Shown here: piece by piece, positions 12,947 to 24,378 of the stretch
Layout: each line of letters begins with the position of its first letter
Position numbering within the stretch: position 1 is the stretch's first letter
Assembly (NCBI RefSeq): GCF_004798865.1
Contig: NW_025336598.1
Coordinates: forward strand, 15,569,409-15,633,408
Reading direction: 5' to 3'
DNA: 64,000 nucleotides
Origin: Varanus komodoensis
Lineage: Eukaryota > Chordata > Lepidosauria > Squamata > Varanidae
The notes under the pieces: model-generated
What the model was told of the DNA's origin: nothing
Seen by the model: the letters and a program-made list of their open reading frames with translations, nothing else
Database searches by the model: none
Program-made: the position numbers and the translations under genes

Positions 12947-13204
12947 CCAGCCTGAAATAGGAGTATTGTGGTGCTCTTGGGAAAAAACAGCGATGAGAGT
13001 TCAGGAGGGCTGGGAAGAAAAAAACAACACCCCCAGTAAGATATGTCCTGAGAAATATACCTTTAGATGCTGGATTTTACTGGGAGTTCCAAGTATAAAA
13101 ATGTTACTACTGTTAAATAATCAGCAGTCAGAGTTAGATGGTTAGAGTAACTGGAGATACATTTAAATTGCATCTGTAGAAACTGTAAAACTTAAATAAA
13201 ATGT

Positions 13205-13400
13205 CAGATTATTTTATTATTTATTTAATTTTATTATTAGGTTGGTTTGAAAGCCATCCATTAGCAGCATGCTTTCTGAGCAGTAGTTTCAATAAAATAT
13301 ACATAAATAACAGTGATAAAATAATGCAATTAAAATTGTGATAGATAAACATGGTAAAATCACAATTGATGTACTTAAAACATAAATTAATATATTAAAA
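13205..13400 (-). mobile_element. L2-type LINE, 3' end
   Basis: On the minus strand a T-rich UTR ends with gctaatggatggctttcaa and a tail of aataaataataaaa units. The layout agrees with the other L2-type tails, but no coding remnant remains. Confidence 0.5.
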
Positions 13401-14815
13401 GCAGTTGTATTGGTACAAGTCTAAATCATGCCATAGGTGTGCTGAAAAAGAAACATTTTTGCCAGATTATGAAGTACGTGTCTTCACAAGAACAAAGTCT
13501 GAATCAGGTTTGGGGCTGCTTGTCAGCTGTTTGTCTTGAAGATGAGATTTCTGGAAAGTGGCAAGGGAAAGAGGCATATTTTCCCTTTTCTCCTTCCAGA
13601 AACCTTCCTCTAAAGCTGAGATGCGCCATGCCAGACAATGTGTTCTGTATGAGCTTGAAGGGCTTTGGACACATTTCCAGTCCAACAGCCAAATGTGGGC
13701 TGAGTTGGGTTTCTGTATTAGCTTCCATGAAATTGCTCAACCTTTGGAGTTGAGTCCTGCTAACTATTAGCAGCATTTCCACAAACTGCATACATTTGTG
13801 TAAATTGTGGTGTTGGGAGAGAAGGGTTAGTCAACTAGAGGGGTTGCATATATCCAGTAGGTTGGCCTGTTTCTGGAAGGACCCCCCACCCACAGAGGGG
13901 TGGGGACCAGGGTTATGCAAAAGGAGTATTCTCAGAAATAGTTTCTAGTTTGGGTTTAACAAAATACTCTGTGCATGCTAAGATACTTTTGCTTCACTGG
14001 CTACAGATAGCTGAAGGTACATTTGAAATAAAGAGCTTTTCCCAAAGAACCATCTATTGCTTTGAAAAAGAGACAAGAGTGAAGAGGACCTAGCCCCTGA
14101 CACATGGCCACCTTAATTTTCCAACAGTTAATTCTAAATTTACACCACAGTTGGCCCACTACACCACAAATTGCATACATTTGCCCCATTTAGACAATTT
14201 GCGTGAACGTACACAATTTGGATACCTTGTGTAGGCCTGAATTAAATGCAGGTCGTTCTATCTTTAAAAACAATCTCCAAATTATAACCTCCAGCCCTGC
14301 CATACGGCTGACAATTGCACCATCATGTCCATTTCCAAAAGTTACATACTTTTTCTCAACTAGTCTGGTGCCATAAGCTATCCCAACACACAAAATAGGT
14401 TTTAATGGTGTGTGTAAAATTAAGTACCTTGCCCATTGCTTTAGCTTTAGGAGAAGAACCTTATGGCCAGAGCAATCCCATGCCTTCCAGAGAGGATCCT
14501 GGCTCCTTAAGATGCTTTAGATTTCCATAGAATGACTACAGAGCATGGAGGATGAGCTTCAGCCTTGTAAATTCCCAACTCACTCCAGTCCCAATCACCA
14601 TGGAAATCTCAGCACAGGAATTACTTTCTTGAGCAAGACCAATCTCAGAAGAGGATGGAAATGCGATATGTTGGTGGTCAGAGGGGAGGAAAGAAGAGCT
14701 TCCAGGATCCGCAGTGCCTTAAAGCTTCTCCATTTTTGGCCCCACTCCCAGATAATAAGCAAGTTAGATGGGCTCAGATGCCCATCCAGCCTCAAAGGAA
14801 AATAAATTACCATTA
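13401..14815. other. Unassigned noncoding DNA
   Basis: Overlapping open frames of 70-104 codons on both strands at 13439-13791 show no known domain and look like chance. No repeat was recognised. Confidence 0.5.
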
Positions 14816-14920
14816 GGCACAGTCCTATTTATGTTCAGACTGGAAAAGGTCTTACAACTGTAAGTATCCTCAGCCAGTCTTAGGGCTGTTTTCTGCCTGA
14901 GCATGCATAGTGTCATTCCC
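14816..14920. mobile_element. Fold-back MITE, possibly PIF/Harbinger-like
   Basis: The left arm (ggcacagtcctatttatg, ttcagactggaaaagg) is an imperfect inverted copy of the right arm (ctgttttctgcctgag, catgcatagtgtcattccc), so the whole element folds on itself. It is flanked by TTA on both sides (14813-14815 and 14921-14923), the kind of 3-bp target duplication known for PIF/Harbinger elements. A 3-bp match can be chance, so the superfamily call is tentative. It has no coding capacity. Confidence 0.5.
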
Positions 14921-14923
14921 TTA

Positions 14924-16336
14924 AAGGAGGAAGCCTCCATCTTCCCTCCTGCCCAGGTCCTACCAGAAAGACACAAGGAGAGATGGATGGTTCTCATCTC
15001 AGAGCCTTCCATTTATAAAGTAGCAATACCATTCAGACACACTGTTTTACTATCAAAATTAACTATTTCTCATCTGTCCGCCATTGGGTTTTCTTCTTTG
15101 TTGCTAAGATCAGCTCTGTTGGAGAACTGGCACACAGGAGAAGTACCAGAACTCAAGCTTTTAAAATGGCAATGGATGCCTGGCAGTAGAAAGGGTTCTA
15201 CCTTTCTACTCATGCTAAGGTTGCCCATGTTATCCCCATCCCTTCCACCTATGGCAAATAACAATGCAGGTTGAATTTCTCTTGAACAGAATGCCCATAT
15301 AAGTTATTGGAGCTCTGAAAAAGGAAGTGAAGAAAAGATGGAGCTATCGACAGAGAGGGGTCAGCAATTTCTGTACTTAGTTTGGCTTAAAATAAATATC
15401 AGAGCTAAAATCATGTGAGTGGATAGGATTCCTGGGTTTGAGCTTGTGTTAGTATGACAGGTATTAAAAAGTACTCAATAAAAATATCTCCTTAGCTGCA
15501 AAAAGCATCCCATTCTAGACTTGAGCAAACCATGTCTGAAGCTTGAGCAAACCATGTCTGAAGCAGATCCAATGTTATATAAGTTTCTTGCTATCTGGGT
15601 GTAAACATGGCTCAGGACAGGGTGCAGGCTGGGGTAGAATCATCAGGCTGGCTCTGCACCTGGGATAGTTCACATCCTTTTAAGTGTGCAGTTGTTTGTT
15701 TCTTCCTTTTGACGCACCCCCAGTCTTATAATGTCTTGCTTGGATTTCCTCCGCAACAGAGACATTCTGGAGTCCTCCATTCTTCCTGCTTTCCCATCCA
15801 ATTTTAGGTGTTGCATCTCACCCACTGCACTGCCACTGTTAGCTCTGCCTTTGTGGAGGGAAGTCAAGTGCCCCCCAGCTGCTCTTATGCATGGATATGC
15901 AGCACATGCTGATAGCCCAGAGGAAACAGATCTTCAGCTCACAATCCACCAGAACATTTTAGAAATGTATAAGAGTCAGGCTATCAGGGAGGGAATGACA
16001 TGTCTGGATCTTCATGTCAGGACATCCCTCAGTGATGCCACAGGATGGTGCACGGCTGTAGTCTGTGTTTCTCAGGGGACGTTCTTGTTTCCATTAGGTC
16101 ACCCATGCTCAACTCAGATCTCTGTCTGCTTTGCAGGCATCTCAAAGTTTGTGTGGCCTGGTTTCCACTGAAGTCATGGCTTCTGCCTGGTGGGGCCATG
16201 CCTGCTGGCATACCATCAAGCCCCAGGAAACATCAGCCACCATAGGAGATGACAGCAATAAAAAGAAGAAATCCCCCATTCCTCTTGTTAGGAGACCTCT
16301 GCAATCTCACTGTGATGACAACTCCACCCTCAGAAT
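14924..16336. other. Unassigned noncoding DNA
   Basis: Contains the longest open frames of the window (123 codons at 14903-15274, 146 codons at 15731-16171, both plus). Neither translation shows a domain, and other frames are open over the same bases, so I do not call genes. Confidence 0.5.
15520..15563. repeat. 22-bp perfect tandem duplication
   Basis: The 22-base unit at 15520-15541 is repeated without change at 15542-15563. Perfect identity points to a recent slippage event. Confidence 0.9.
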
Positions 16337-16399
16337 ATGTCAAAAAGTGACTCCTCCATGCTGTTTCGTATAAGGTCTGTTATGGAGTAGAGAAGCTAC
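16337..16399 (+). repeat. Unnamed dispersed repeat, copy A
   Basis: This 63-base segment matches 22659-22721 in the same orientation at about 51 of 63 positions by hand count. The first 22 bases are identical, and both end in agctac or ggctac. Similarity seems to reach some 40-50 bases further upstream, but weakly. I do not recognise the family. Confidence 0.65.
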
Positions 16400-18239
16400 A
16401 GGATCCAGGGACTGTTGGACTGAGAAGGCCATTCTAGTGCCTAGAGGAATAGGAATTACCTGGGCTGAAGATGGGCAATGCTTATGAAAGGTGCTTTGGA
16501 AATATAGGCTTTAATGTTGGAAATGGTGAAGAAAGGGGTCATTGTATCTTTCCACCACCCTGGATGTGCTGTTCTTATCTCCTGCTTGGATTGGAGTTGG
16601 GGGCATGGGGACAGGAAGAGGAATAGGAATAGGAAGAGATTCTAGTGTATATATGAATGTGGGGAGGGAAAAAACATGGCAAATGTCAGAAGCAATGTGT
16701 GCAGCTTTCCTTCTTCAAGGGAATCTTCAACTTTACAGGAAGTATGTCTCCAAGTCATGGACACCAGGGGCAAAGCACATGGGGGAAAAGCTTGGTAGGT
16801 GAAGCTAACAGCTGATGGCTCCTTCTCATTCAGTTGTTGCACTTTGATTGCAACAGGTTGGGTAGATAATAACTGATTGGAAGATCCACATGGCGCTAGG
16901 CTTCCCTATGCTACAGAGGTGTTATGAGGTGCTGTTACTGTTCAGCAGTTTCCAAGTTGCTCCACTATTGTCTGAAATATTGCAAAGTATCTCCATCACT
17001 AGTGGTTGCTAGGAATAGCATAGGCTACCAGCCAGTGCTTGGAACTAAAATTTTCTGGTTGTATAAGCACTGCAAAAAATACAGGATTTGGAAGATTAAA
17101 AAAAATCTCTTATCAAAGTCTTCAAAGTGCCAGCAACTCTTCAGAATCCTGGCCTCAAGTACACTTCAGTATCTGCTTGAACAAAAATAGTCTTCCAGTG
17201 ATGATACTTGTCCTGTTTCTAAGTCACACACTCTAATATTTGGAAATGATTTTCCTTGTGGTAATGGAGACAAAATGTCAGATGTGGGAGAAAAGATGAA
17301 AATATAGATCTCCACAATGTTGATTGCCAGACATATTCCCTGCCATGATGTACCCTCTTTAGAATTTAAGTGCTCATGACATACTCTGCAAAGAGCAAAA
17401 GAAGTTATTTAAAGCATATGGGTGCTGTATTCCATTGTACCATTTTACATTGGCAGTCTGGTTGGCTTCAAATCTATCTGATCTTGTACATTTCTTTCCA
17501 GCTTTCTGCTGCTGCCAGAATAGCCCACATTGTTATAATATCGAGCCACTGTTTTTGAGTTATATAAAGTATCAGCATTAATGGTATTGCTGACATAGTT
17601 CATTCTCACATTGTTTAAAAATATTTTGGTGAGTATGCGGAGCAAAATACATGATTGAAATGGAAAGAATCGAACTCTACAAGAGATGAATCACATTGTT
17701 TTCAAATGTTGACAATCATGTAGATAATTTGCCTGATAGGTCACAAAGCATTCTTTATGGATGTTCCTATACCACTGCATGTTTATTATGTTGTAGGTTA
17801 TAACCGTAGACCACTTTGAAAGGGAGTTAATTGAGAAGATTATAACCATCAGCCCGAGTGTCAGGTGGTGGAATATAAACCATTTGTCAGACCAGAGACC
17901 TCTCTATAACTCCAAAATGAAATAGATGACCTTGTCTTATGTTTTCAGACACACAAAGTCTCTGTCACCTTCCTTTCTCCCTTCCTTTCTTCTTGGCTGG
18001 TGCTGGATGGACCAATGACAAACCAAATATACTTGGATAATCTTTAAATTTCTTATACCACAGTATCGCTTCAGTCCATACTGACTTAACTGGATAACAT
18101 CAAAGCAGAAGGTTGAAGAAGTGCTATTTTCAGAAATTTCTCTCTACCTTTCTTGTTATTATTTAAAAGACATTCAATTCAGCAATATTAGGTAGATCCA
18201 AAATACCAGGGGCTCAAAAACCACTAAGGCAAACCATTG
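16400..18239. other. Mostly unassigned noncoding DNA
   Basis: No gene was seen. At 17775-17885 a segment reading ttgtaggttataaccgtag ... ggtggtggaatataaacc resembles an L2-type 3' end, but too weakly to call separately. Confidence 0.45.
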
Positions 18240-18512
18240 TCCTTCAAAATTTGTGAACTACAAAGTGAAACACAGCCTAGCAGGGATAGAAGTTAAACAA
18301 TGGATATCGGGAAAAATTTCCTCACTGTCAGATCAATACAACAGTGGAACCAGCTGCCTAGAGAAGTGATGGGCTCTCCCACACTAGAGACATTCAAAAA
18401 GAAATGGAACAAGCAGCTGAGCAGTATGGTGTAACATGGTGTCCTACAACAGCAGGGGGTTGGACTCAATGGCTTTCATGGCCCCTTGCAACTCTACTAT
18501 TCTATGATTCTA
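18240..18512 (+). mobile_element. CR1 LINE, 3' end
   Basis: The segment follows the CR1 3' end of birds and reptiles block by block: gcagggatagaagttaaac, aaaaatttcctcactgtc, caacagtggaaccagctg, cctagagaagtgatggg, ctctcccacactagagac, attcaaaaagaaatgg, cagcagggggttggactc, aatggctttcatggcccc. It ends in the CR1-specific short tandem attctatgattcta at 18499-18512, a repeat-type tail rather than poly(A). It is 5'-truncated, as almost all CR1 copies are. Confidence 0.88.
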
Positions 18513-19432
18513 AGTACTGTCAAGTTTTATTTTTCTCAGTTTTTCATTTTTCCAGTCTTAAGTTTGGTTCATCTTGAACTTTCGGAACTTCTGCAGTCTT
18601 GAATTCAGTTTGTTTCTAACTCTGGGAACAGCTTACATAGGAATTCATAAACATTTTTGTTCACATTTCTCACAAGGCATTTTTCTAACATTCAATTTTT
18701 TGCAGACAATATTTCCAATATGATGCTATTGCCATTACTTTCCATAATATCCAGATTTTTAATGCATTTGCAAATTGAAAAACTACATTGCAAATTTCAC
18801 ATAAATGTGATTTCAAAGGATAATTGAGTTTCAATTTACCTGGTAGCTCAAAAGTGCAAAATTATATAAAATTGCATTAAAAAGCAAACTGTGCAAAGTT
18901 CTCCTCCTTCCCTGTAGACCAACCATCTATGACAGCTGATGACGAACTTGATAAACTCCTGTTGGTGCTGTTTGATTGGGTAAAAAGGTGTGTCTGTGTG
19001 TTGGGCGAGGGCATTTTGCAGGTCATACTCTTGCCAGATCAGCAGGTTGGTTTTACAGCTTAGGCTTCACAAAACAGGATTACAGAAATCTGAAAGCTTC
19101 AGAGGTTGACTGGCCAAGGTACAATTGGGCAAACATTTAAAAAGATAGTAGCCAATTGAAGCAACTGGAAAAGAACATTAATTGAAAGAAGGCTCAAGTC
19201 AAGATGACTGTTGGATGGATCCCACCATGCAAAGTCAGGACTGTTACTAAATTTGATGTTGCTTTCAAACTTTGGAAGAGGGACACAGCAGGGATTTTAA
19301 AATTGCTTGTCAGGTATGCCATACCAAAGCCAATGATCCGAAATAAATACTTAGGACTCTTTTCATTATACTGATGATAGCTAGAAGATAAGCTAGGCAA
19401 TTTGCTTGAATATCTCTTGCCTTTTAAGCATA
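18513..19432. other. Unassigned noncoding DNA
   Basis: AT-rich. No gene or repeat was recognised. Confidence 0.5.
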
Positions 19433-19510
19433 TAGCAATCCTACACCCACTTACTGGGATGTAACCTGCACTGAACTCAATGGGATGTACTTCTGAATTG
19501 ACATGGACAA
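19433..19510 (+). mobile_element. Short palindromic squamate repeat, copy 1
   Basis: The core is gcaatcctacacccactta, gggatgtaacctgcactg and aactcaatgggatgtac, then ttctgaattgacatg. It is nearly self-complementary around 'aactcaatgggat' and shares order with segments at 25661-25738 and 41507-41590. I know this sequence type from lizard genomes but cannot name the family. The near-palindrome suggests a non-autonomous DNA element. Confidence 0.5.
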
Positions 19511-19607
19511 TATTTCTCTGTAATAGGGTTGCCTATTGACATGAACAATATTCTCCGTAATAGGGTTGCCTATTGACATGAACAATATTCTCCGTAATAG
19601 GGTTGCC
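19497..19607. repeat. Three-copy minisatellite, unit 36-38 bp
   Basis: Units start at 19497, 19535 and 19572, each with attgacatgraca, atatt, tct..gtaa and tagggttgcc. Units 2 and 3 are identical over their shared length, and unit 1 differs at a few positions. The array grew out of the right end of the palindromic repeat that overlaps it. Confidence 0.9.
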
Positions 19608-22600
19608 ATGAAGCTCTGCAGAAACCATCCGTGGTGCATTCACGGTCTTCCTCTTGTGTTAGGCCTGGTGTTAGAAAGTGAGCTGAGCTGAAAGTCTGTA
19701 AATGTTCACAGAAGACAAAACAGAGGGATGCTGCTTCCATAGAAAGTCCCATACAATCACTGTGTGCATTCACCAGAAATTTGGGCTAAGGACTACAGCA
19801 AAGTCGACCGAAATCCAAGGAGCCAAGCCCAGGGAATCCAATGCATTTCCATACTCAAAAATGGATTCCACATATTCCTACTCTGTAACTTATATCTACC
19901 TTACAACTTCTGAAATTTACTGTATCTTAACCCACAGAAGTATACTATGGGCAGCAAGTACCAAAGAATTTCCACAGATTAGTCAGATTTCTGAGAGACA
20001 ATATCTAGTTAAAGAGGAACTTTTTAGCTCAGTTAGCACCGCTTTCCATTTGTGCCAATTGTTTGTTTCATGTAATTAAATTCATTTTCAAAGTTTAAGA
20101 ACATGCAAGTGAAATATTCTGTGAAGGTACCTTGCCATGTAAATTATTTTGATGCAGGTAGAAGTGATATTCCAGTGCTAGAAACTCTGGAATAGATTTC
20201 AATAGACTGCAAGACCAACTTGCAAAAGATTATTTGTTTTGTTTTTCAGGGAGATCATTACCACTTCCCTTACAGAACTGAAAGAGAAGGAGAGAGAGAG
20301 GGAGAGAAAAGCAAACTCTTATTATCTTGGATAATTTGGTTTCACTGAAAATCCATTTCATATAGCTTTGGTGATATGCATGTGAGCCTAGGAGACAAAT
20401 TTTCTCAGGATTATCGAGTGCTATGTTAAGGAATAACAATCTACTTCTGATGCAAAATCTACATATCTTTTGGGTAAAATCTCTCATACAGAAAACAGAC
20501 TTAGAAATATGACTGGGGATGCAACAACAAAGCACACCGGTGAATTAACTGTGCAAGCTATTCCCGATTAAGTGAACTGTCATGTGCTGTGAAGCAAATA
20601 TTCCAAACTGAAGTAGTCTAAAGTGATTAAATCTACCCCATTAGTCCTCCCACTGGAGTGAAATAGTGCTTATTCTCTTTCTCTCTGGCTCCAGATACAG
20701 AACTCAGATTATCCAATGGTTGACTTTAAGAACCAACCCAAACATTATCCTTTTTTCTGTGTCATCAGTGGTGCTCTGCTTGACAGTTTCCAACATGAGA
20801 ACAGGCAATTCCAAGGCCAGCTCAAGTTTTGATTTGGTCTTCAGCAAAGTGCCTTGTGATGGACCTCTTTTCTCCATTGGTTGGCAATGGTGAAGCTAAA
20901 GGAAATTGAAAATGATGGCTCACTGCTGCTTTGATTTGATCAGCTAATGGTGGGAGGCCTACACTGTTTACTGCCAGCAGAGACCTTCTCCAAATTCACC
21001 TAAGATCTAAGAGTCCACTCTTTCTCTAGACCAGTGTTTCAGGCCATCAGCCTCCTGCTAAAAAATGCCTGAATCCCATATGACTGAGGAGACACTAGAT
21101 CAACTTAAGAAACAGAAGGCTTGCAAGATATTTCTTGCAGTATGTTTCTAAGCCACAACAGAGCTCGTCACCATGCCAGCAGCCCATCCAGTGCAGAAAT
21201 GGCACGGAGAGGGGGGTGGTCCCTTTTGGGTATTGCTCTCTAACTCACTCTCATTTGTTTTGTGAGATTGGTGCATGTACCAACAGAGAAATGAGAATAT
21301 TTCACTGTTGACAGTTTATATACAATTGAAGAAATTTTCAATTTGTTTTTCATTCACTTTAATGGGACTGTTTTCTGAGATGGCTTGATAGAAGCAGATC
21401 TGGAGAGCTCGGCTGTTAAGAAAAAAATGGACTGCTTTGTTTTTGTTTTTCTGCTATGTCAACAGAAAATTTAAATAGGCAAAGCTAATATTGATGTTAC
21501 CTTTGCTTAACCTACTAAAGATTGTACCCCTGAGGTTTGCACAATCCTGAAAAAAGTCTAATACAACTTTGAATTAAATTCAGTTGAATTGTGTTAATTT
21601 CTGGGTTTATATTATCAAGCAGTCTAACTTCCTGAAAAGCTGTGTCTCACAGAAGTCTCACACATTAGCTTTCTGGATTATGTGAAAAATTAAAAATTAA
21701 ATGCTGACTGAAATGTCACCTTGATTTCAGTGAAACTTGCTTCTGAATAATGTTCTAAATATTGACCTAAACTGGTTACTTGGAAATATTACTAAAATTA
21801 ATGTGGGAGGCATCATTTATATCCCAATGAATTACTCATACTTCATGGAAATAGCACACATTTTGGCTTCTATTGGGTTGCTATTTTTCAATTTTCATTT
21901 TATCCTGAAATTTGAGATTTAATTAAAAAGACGTTTCCATCCAAATGTGTATACATTTTTGTGTGTATATTTCCTAATAAAGCATTTTGAGATGCAGTTA
22001 TGCCTAACACACATTTTCCCAATCAATTTTCCTGATATACATACTGAAATGCATGAATATATACATTTCTATATACAGTTTTTCCCCAACATACACTTTG
22101 AGTATACTTTAAATTGTTATTTTTGAGAATTTTATTGCATAGCTCAGAAGCGTGTGTTTCTAAGGATGACTGAGTTTCAAATCATGCACTGGTTCAAAAG
22201 TGGGAAATTAATTGGGTTCATGTGAAAGTACGAACCGAATAGATTTCTCCCTCATCCAGAGCATCAGCCTCCCTTTCTATTCCCTTACAGATGCATTCCA
22301 AGGCCAGTTGAAGCTAGATCTTACTTGAGGGAAAGAGATCACTATCTATCACTCCCTAAGACATCAGCTATATTAAAGAGCACTGGGGATGAAGTAGGCC
22401 CTGAGAGGAAAAGGCCTATGTGTTGGGTTACCAACTCATCATTGCAGCAGGGCTCCTGTACCATGGTTGCTTTATTGACAAGTAGGAGATTGGCATGTTC
22501 ACTGCCCCTCATGGATCTAGCCCCATGTTAGGAGTCACTTCACTTCTCTCATATCTGTTATGAAACTTGCAAGTGTCAAGGAGCCTGCTGGAACAAGGAA

Positions 22601-22658
22601 GTTGGTAACCGGAGTATCCTGGTCACTGTTTATGCAGTGATGTCCCCATTATTGGGAC
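19608..22658. other. Unassigned noncoding DNA (about 3 kb)
   Basis: No gene or named repeat was recognised. A short purine tract (GAGA-rich) lies at 20280-20311. The frame open for 125 codons at 19702-20079 has no known domain. Confidence 0.5.
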
Positions 22659-22721
22659 ATGTCAAAAAGTGACTCCTCCAGGCTATTATGTGTGTGTTCT
22701 GCTATGTTGTAGAGAGGCTAC
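22659..22721 (+). repeat. Unnamed dispersed repeat, copy B
   Basis: The same 63-base segment as 16337-16399, in the same orientation, 6.3 kb away. The flanks on the right differ, so the shared unit stops near 22721. Confidence 0.65.
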
Positions 22722-24090
22722 TTGCTTCTCCTTGCCTGGCTGCCCAGTCCTGCATGGAGCTGGACGTGAGCCTGGCCCATTTACCCATCACTACACTGAT
22801 GGCTTCCCCCAGTTCCCCACTCAGTCCCATAGCCTCTATCCCTGCTACGGTCCCGGGCATATACCCACATTAGCGGATACAACCAAAGGGCAGGTGAGGG
22901 GGAAAATAAAAAAACGCACACCCTCAGCCTTGTGGCATCTCAAAGAGGGCAACCAAAGAGGTGCACCTCCTTTGATGCTGCCCTCTTTGAGGGCAGCCTC
23001 CCAGAGGTTGCCTGCCACTCAGCAGTGGGCAGTCTATGTGCCCTATTGTGGCTAAGGGCAGGTGACTCTACTCTGCTGTGATGTGGTCAGATGAGTTAGC
23101 AATGAAGACTGCTGGAAAGGCACTGGGGAAGGGGATGTGCAGGGAAATGGGGGTCAGCAGTCCATTTCCCCAACACCCCCAAAGCCTACTCACCAGGCCC
23201 AGGGTGCAAAGTCTTCTGAATGGGCTTACAGTTCCAAAAAAAGTAGGCGACCAGATCCAGGAAGGCTGCACCAAGAGATAGCTGCCAAGCAGTGTATTTA
23301 GCCAGGCACACACAACAGCACCACCATCAAACTGTAGATAATTTACTTCAAAGTAACCCCAGCACAATTGGCGGTGTGGTGTCAGGATTGTATCAAACCT
23401 TCATAAGGACAGATCGGTTTTAGACTATAACTACTATGACAGATACATTCACAGCCCATTTACAAAAATTTAAGACCACTGAAGTGAATAATGCAGAATG
23501 CACTGAACTTTAAGTGCTGAGTTGTGGATTGGCTTATGGAGGTGGGAGATACTGAGTGAATAAGGATGCAATCCTAAATTACTGCTGCCATCAAAATTAA
23601 TGGATCTTACAACCAAGCAAATATAATCACAAGTAAGGGGTGGGGGAGGACAGCCTGAAATGGATGAGAAATGGGAGATTATTGCTAGACCATTTTTTAA
23701 GTGATTAAAAAAAATATTATTACTAGATCTCATCAACTGTTTTTTTCACTAAGTCTTATTGTTTTGTCAGCTATGAATGAACAGTAGCTAAAACAATGTT
23801 TCAAATATATAGCTATAGATACAGATTACCAAATTAAATATTTTCAGAAGAGAAAAGCAAAATGAGAATTTTATGGATATGGTAAGTGCCATAGCAGAAA
23901 AGCTCCGGAGCAGCTCTCCCTAGAGTCAGATGCCTCACTTTTAGCTCCTTCGAGAGTGAGACATTGAGGGTGAGGTGGCCCAGGGGACCACTTCTTTCCC
24001 TAGGTGGAGGGTGACTGCAGAGGAGTGGCAGAGGAGGAGGTGGAAAGGAAACCAGTGTGGTCATCTCACCTCAGGCAACAGGACATCTCC
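22722..24090. other. GC-richer block, unidentified
   Basis: From about 22690 to 23340 the sequence is clearly GC-richer than its surroundings and stays open for 128 codons (22669-23055 plus) without a known domain. It may be an unrecognised repeat or an isolated functional element. I see no splice-bounded exon. Confidence 0.4.
22939..22991. repeat. Near-perfect inverted repeat (hairpin)
   Basis: The left arm starts ctcaaagagggcaacc and the right arm ends ctgccctctttgag. The arms pair across a gtgcac centre, giving a stem of roughly 24 bp with a few mismatches and almost no loop. Confidence 0.8.
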
Positions 24091-24141
24091 TTCCATCCTC
24101 CCTCCCTCTCCCTCTCCCTCTCCCTCCCTCCCTCCCTCCCT

Positions 24142-24174
<33 letters not shown>

Positions 24175-24192
24175 CTTCCTTCCTTCTTTCCT
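24091..24192. repeat. Polypyrimidine tract: (CCCT)n then (CT)n then (CCTT)n
   Basis: About 100 bases of almost pure pyrimidine on the plus strand. Long homopyrimidine runs with mirror symmetry can form triplex DNA, and this one also makes the low-complexity Pro/Ser/Leu frames at 23975-24337. Confidence 0.95.
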
Positions 24193-24264
24193 GTCTCTGG
24201 AAATGGAATCAATATGCCTCTGGGTGCCATTTGTTGTAGAACATGAGCAGAAGCGTAATAGAAC

Positions 24265-24378
24265 TGTGCTCCTGTTGTGCTTTTGGGTATCTCAAGAGCA
24301 TCTAATTGGCCTCTGTGTAAGAAAGATGCTGGACTAGATGGGACTTTTTCCGATCCAGCATAGCTCTTACGTTTTTAC
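24265..24378 (+). mobile_element. CR1-like LINE 3' end (short)
   Basis: The phrase gcatctaattggcctctg, gatgctggactagatgg and ccgatccagcatagctc then ttacgttttta follows a common reptile LINE tail ('tggttggccactgtg', 'gatgctggactagatgggc', 'tgatccagcagggctctt', 'cttatgtt'). Placing it in CR1 is from memory of that tail type. Confidence 0.55.

Noticed and set aside
15731-16171. 146-codon open frame, the longest in the window
   Set aside because: No recognisable domain, overlapping open frames on both strands, and no splice-bounded exon pattern. This length is expected by chance in 64 kb.
22669-23055. 128-codon open frame in the GC-richer block
   Set aside because: No domain and no conserved-looking exon borders. 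GC-rich DNA has fewer chance stops.
23560-23620. Further copy of the short palindromic repeat (gatgcaatcctaaatt, aattaatggatcttac)
   Set aside because: Only a few words agree, which is too weak next to the three accepted copies.
23975-24337. Pro/Ser/Leu-rich open frames
   Set aside because: Translations of the polypyrimidine tract.
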